This document shows positions 61,680-64,000 of a DNA stretch of 64,000 nt, piece by piece. The position numbers and the translations under genes were made by a program. Location of the stretch: assembly GCF_004799665.1 (NCBI RefSeq), contig NZ_CP031310.1, forward strand, positions 1,852,887 to 1,916,886, read 5' to 3'. This DNA comes from Halapricum salinum. Lineage in GTDB: Archaea; Halobacteriota; Halobacteria; Halobacteriales; Haloarculaceae. Within the stretch, counting starts at the first letter, position 1. Every line of letters starts with the position of its first letter. The notes under the pieces were generated by a model. That model worked only from the letters and a program-made list of their open reading frames with translations, was not told the DNA's origin and did not search any database.

Positions 61680-62314
61680 TGGTCTCGACAATTCTGATGG
61701 TTTCTTACCGCAACAAGTCTGGATTCTCCCAGTACGCCACTGCACTGTACCACTACGGATTACTCTACTTCGAGAACCGGGTCGACGAGACGCAGTCGCT
61801 CCCGGACGTCTTCGACCGCGCGCCGCTGACCACCGAACAGCTGCTCCACAACGAGACGCCGGCGAGCGAGCCACGCACGCCCCTCTCGGTCTCGGTCGCG
61901 GGCGAGGAGTCGCTCTCGCGGTACGGGACCTACACGAATCGAGGGACCGTCGGCGAACTGTTCACCCGGATCGCGCTCGATCAGGAACTCGGCCGCGAGC
62001 GGGCGATCGAGGCCGCCGCCGGCTGGGGTAACGACACGCTCACCACCGTCGCAACGGACGACGGCCCCGGGTTCGTCTGGGTCACCCGCTGGGACGCTGC
62101 CGAGGACGCCGACCAGTTCGAGGCGGCCATCGAGGACTTCGGTGACCGTCGCCCGGAGACGGTGACGTCTGGTGATCGGTCGCTTTCCACGACGTTCGAG
62201 GTCGATCGCCCGTCTGCGGACGTCGTCGTGGTCTATATCGGTTCGGAATCGCTGTCCGAGACGCTGTCTGCCGACGCCGACGGGGAGCACGTAACGATCG
62301 ACCCGCGCGACTGA
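61679..62314 (+). CDS. Hvo_1808-like protein fragment or short member
   Basis: The 211-aa product has FENRVDETQSLPDVFDRAPLTTEQLLHNE (key part RAPLTTEQLLHNE), TVGELFTRIALDQELGRERAIEAAAGWGNDTL and PGFVWVTRWDAAEDADQFEAAI, which match the central and C-terminal part of haloarchaeal Hvo_1808-family surface proteins. It lacks the signal peptide and N-terminal lobe of that family. It overlaps the methyltransferase stop (TGATG). It may be truncated. Confidence 0.5.
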   Translation: MVSTILMVSYRNKSGFSQYATALYHYGLLYFENRVDETQSLPDVFDRAPLTTEQLLHNETPASEPRTPLSVSVAGEESLSRYGTYTNRGTVGELFTRIALDQELGRERAIEAAAGWGNDTLTTVATDDGPGFVWVTRWDAAEDADQFEAAIEDFGDRRPETVTSGDRSLSTTFEVDRPSADVVVVYIGSESLSETLSADADGEHVTIDPRD

Positions 62315-62339
62315 CCTCGACTCCCGAATTGCTCGTCCC

Positions 62340-63101
62340 CTACCGATACCGTTCGGCGTGTTCAGGACAGAACTCTGGCTCGGTCAGTTGGGCTTCGACG
62401 ACCCCGGGCTGGCGGTGGGGGTTCGAGAGGCGGCAGCGATCGTCGTCACAGAAGTCTTCGCCCGTTTCGAGGTAGTGGTACGCTTGCAGGACGTACCCCT
62501 TCAGTGCGTCGGTGGTCCGGGGGTCGTTCTCGACGAGGAACTGCCCGTCGACCTGATTCTCCAGGACTTCGCGCGGTGGCGCGCCACCGCTGAGGAGGGC
62601 GTGTTTCTGCTGTTCTTTGTAGTACTGTTCGGGTTTGGCTGGGGCTTCGTACAATCCCGGAACAGACAGAAGGGCGGGTTGGCCCAGCACGTTCACGCGC
62701 TTGTGCCAGCGCCCGTCGTGCTCGCCCCAGGTCCCGACGACCCGGTCGAGCAGGGGAATGTGCAGGTGGTCCAGCCCGCGTTCCTCATCGGGAATTCGTC
62801 GGCTGAGGGCTTGCTGGACGGCGAGACCGTCGTAGATGACGCCACCGGCCCGCTCGGGATTTACCAGTGCCCGCTCCTCGTAGCGGACGATCCCCAACAT
62901 GGCGTTGCCAGTCTCGCGGTCGTAGGGGTCGAGGACGCGCGCGGCGGCCAGTTCTTCGGGCAGGTCGTCGTCGGCATAGAGCGACAGAAAGCGGTCGCGA
63001 ACCGTGACCGTCGCGTCGACCCGCTCGTCGAGCCACGCCGCGGTCTCCTCGGCGTCGGCCTCCGTCGTCGGCGCGCGGTAGAGCGTGACCTGGTCGACCA
63101 T
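62340..63101 (-). CDS. DUF6775-like putative metallopeptidase
   Basis: Starting at MVDQVTLYRAP gives 253 aa; the frame upstream is not protein-like. DHLHIPLLDRVVGTWGEHDGRWHKRVNVLG and VPGLYEAPAKPEQYY are typical of this haloarchaeal family, and a C-terminal Cys/His set (FCDDDRCRLSNPHRQ ... FCPEHAERY) may bind zinc. Peptidase activity is only predicted. Confidence 0.6.
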   Translation of the reverse strand: MVDQVTLYRAPTTEADAEETAAWLDERVDATVTVRDRFLSLYADDDLPEELAAARVLDPYDRETGNAMLGIVRYEERALVNPERAGGVIYDGLAVQQALSRRIPDEERGLDHLHIPLLDRVVGTWGEHDGRWHKRVNVLGQPALLSVPGLYEAPAKPEQYYKEQQKHALLSGGAPPREVLENQVDGQFLVENDPRTTDALKGYVLQAYHYLETGEDFCDDDRCRLSNPHRQPGVVEAQLTEPEFCPEHAERYR

Positions 63102-63147
63102 ATTCGTCGGTTGTACTACGGGATAAAACGACTTGCGATCAGCGGGA

Positions 63148-64000
63148 TCACTCCCAGACGCGCACGCCACCACCGGTGTGTTCGAACAGCGCGCCGTCGG
63201 CGACGCCGAACACACGGGCCTGATCGATTTCGGCGTCGGCTCCGAACGAGCCGCGGATCGCACCGTCGGCTTTCTCGATCACGTACCACCGGGTCTGTGC
63301 CCCTTCCGCCTCGTCTCCCAGCCCGAATTTGGCGTAGAGGTTGGTGTCGTCGACGACGAGATAGGGCCACACCTGGGCAGCAGTGCCGATCTGGGCGTCC
63401 CACTTCAGTGATCCGTCGGCGCGGTCCAGCGCGAGAAGATTCCGGCCGGTGTAGACGCTGTCTTCGAGACGGTCGCGGTCGGCCGACGACGCGTCCGGAC
63501 CCAGAATCTGTGACGCTGTGGGATAGAACAATCCGGCGTAGACGGTGTCACTGTCGACCGCGACCGACGTCGTACCGCCGGCCATCGTCGGATCCTCGCT
63601 GGCGTCGACGTAGGTGTACGACCACTGTTCGCTGCCATCGCTGCCGTCGAGAGCGCGAATCCGACGCGCCGGAATCTCGCCCCGTATTCCGCCGAGCAGA
63701 CTGATTCCGAATCCTTCGGCGACGAATATTGTTCCGTCGGCGACGCTCGGCAGCATTGCTGCCCCCCGGGTATCGGGCGTGGGAACCGACCATCGCTCAC
63801 TGCCGTCCGAACGGTCGAACGCCGTCAGTTGCATCGTCACGTCTTCGTCACTTTCCCCGAATCCCTGGTTGTAGACGGCGACCACGTTCCGGCCGACGCT
63901 TGGGGCGCGCTGGTAGTACCTGAACCTCTCACTAGTCCAGCGGTCGCTCCCGTCTGCGGTCGCGAACGCTCGGAGGGCCCCGTCCATGAGCACGAACAGC
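63148..64000 (-). CDS. PQQ-type beta-propeller repeat protein, partial
   Basis: The frame is open to the window edge, so the N-terminus lies beyond 64000. Repeats of ALDxxDGSxxW type are clear: FATADGSDRWTSER, FDRSDGSERWSVP, ALDGSDGSEQWSY, ALDRADGSLKWDAQ. These are propeller blades of PQQ-like or PilC-type extracellular or periplasm-facing proteins in haloarchaea. The C-terminus is complete. Confidence 0.8.
   Translation of the reverse strand, partial: LFVLMDGALRAFATADGSDRWTSERFRYYQRAPSVGRNVVAVYNQGFGESDEDVTMQLTAFDRSDGSERWSVPTPDTRGAAMLPSVADGTIFVAEGFGISLLGGIRGEIPARRIRALDGSDGSEQWSYTYVDASEDPTMAGGTTSVAVDSDTVYAGLFYPTASQILGPDASSADRDRLEDSVYTGRNLLALDRADGSLKWDAQIGTAAQVWPYLVVDDTNLYAKFGLGDEAEGAQTRWYVIEKADGAIRGSFGADAEIDQARVFGVADGALFEHTGGGVRVWE

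Noticed and set aside
62358-63704. 448-codon plus-strand open frame
   Set aside because: It is antisense to the DUF6775-like and propeller genes and has an Arg-rich tail typical of false frames.

Overview
The window reads as a haloarchaeal (Halobacteria) chromosome segment. Proteins are acidic. The right third carries archaeal and haloarchaeal markers: TFB with a zinc ribbon and two cyclin folds, proteasome alpha subunit, Pth2, a ThiR-type HTH-ThiN regulator, TrmB-family regulator, beta-CASP RNA nuclease and cytochrome P450. Starts are often ATG or GTG with little leader and a TATA element about 27 bases upstream.

Bases 1 to about 44,100 are an accessory, defence-rich region. Left block (0.2-11.6 kb): two DUF429 paralogues, at least five orphan proteins with PD-(D/E)XK nuclease motifs, a zinc-ribbon membrane protein and several unknowns. 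Second block (12.0-22.7 kb, minus strand): a complete DNA phosphorothioation operon dndC-dndD-dndE-dndA followed by four genes (PLD-helicase, small protein, SMC-like ATPase, 157-aa protein) whose order fits the archaeal Pbe restriction partner, then an HNH-associated-repeat protein. Third block (23.2-28.6 kb, much higher GC): a winged-helix regulator with a palindromic operator, then a CRISPR-array-less RAMP cluster (Cas7-like, unknown, Cas5-like, DEDD exonuclease) that I identify as the HRAMP type, then an RdfA-family gene. Fourth block (28.6-44.1 kb): a giant STAND-like ATPase with TPRs and a helix-hairpin-helix tail, an S9 peptidase, a YREK-signature DDE transposase overlapping a gene for a PCNA-like clamp, an HNH endonuclease, an intact beta-CASP nuclease, a serine recombinase with an AbrB-like partner, and a GIY-YIG protein.

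At about 44,100 the sequence changes abruptly to GC-rich core chromosome, inside the 3' end of a second, truncated beta-CASP gene. This marks the right edge of the accessory region. The intact copy at 40.2-41.4 kb could replace it functionally.

Bases 44.1-64.0 kb are ordinary housekeeping genes: glutamine amidotransferase, glutamate-cysteine-ligase-like enzyme, TauE/SafE transporter, HAD hydrolase, secreted acidic protein, P450, TrmB regulator, TFB, SRAP protein, phosphosulfolactate phosphatase, methyltransferases, PsmA, Pth2, Dcd, ThiR and a partial PQQ-type propeller.

The most unusual item is the DDE transposase plus PCNA-like clamp module (35.7-38.3 kb), divergent from a third gene across a perfect palindrome. 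I saw no tRNA, rRNA or CRISPR array. Family assignments rest on motifs read by eye; no database search was possible.
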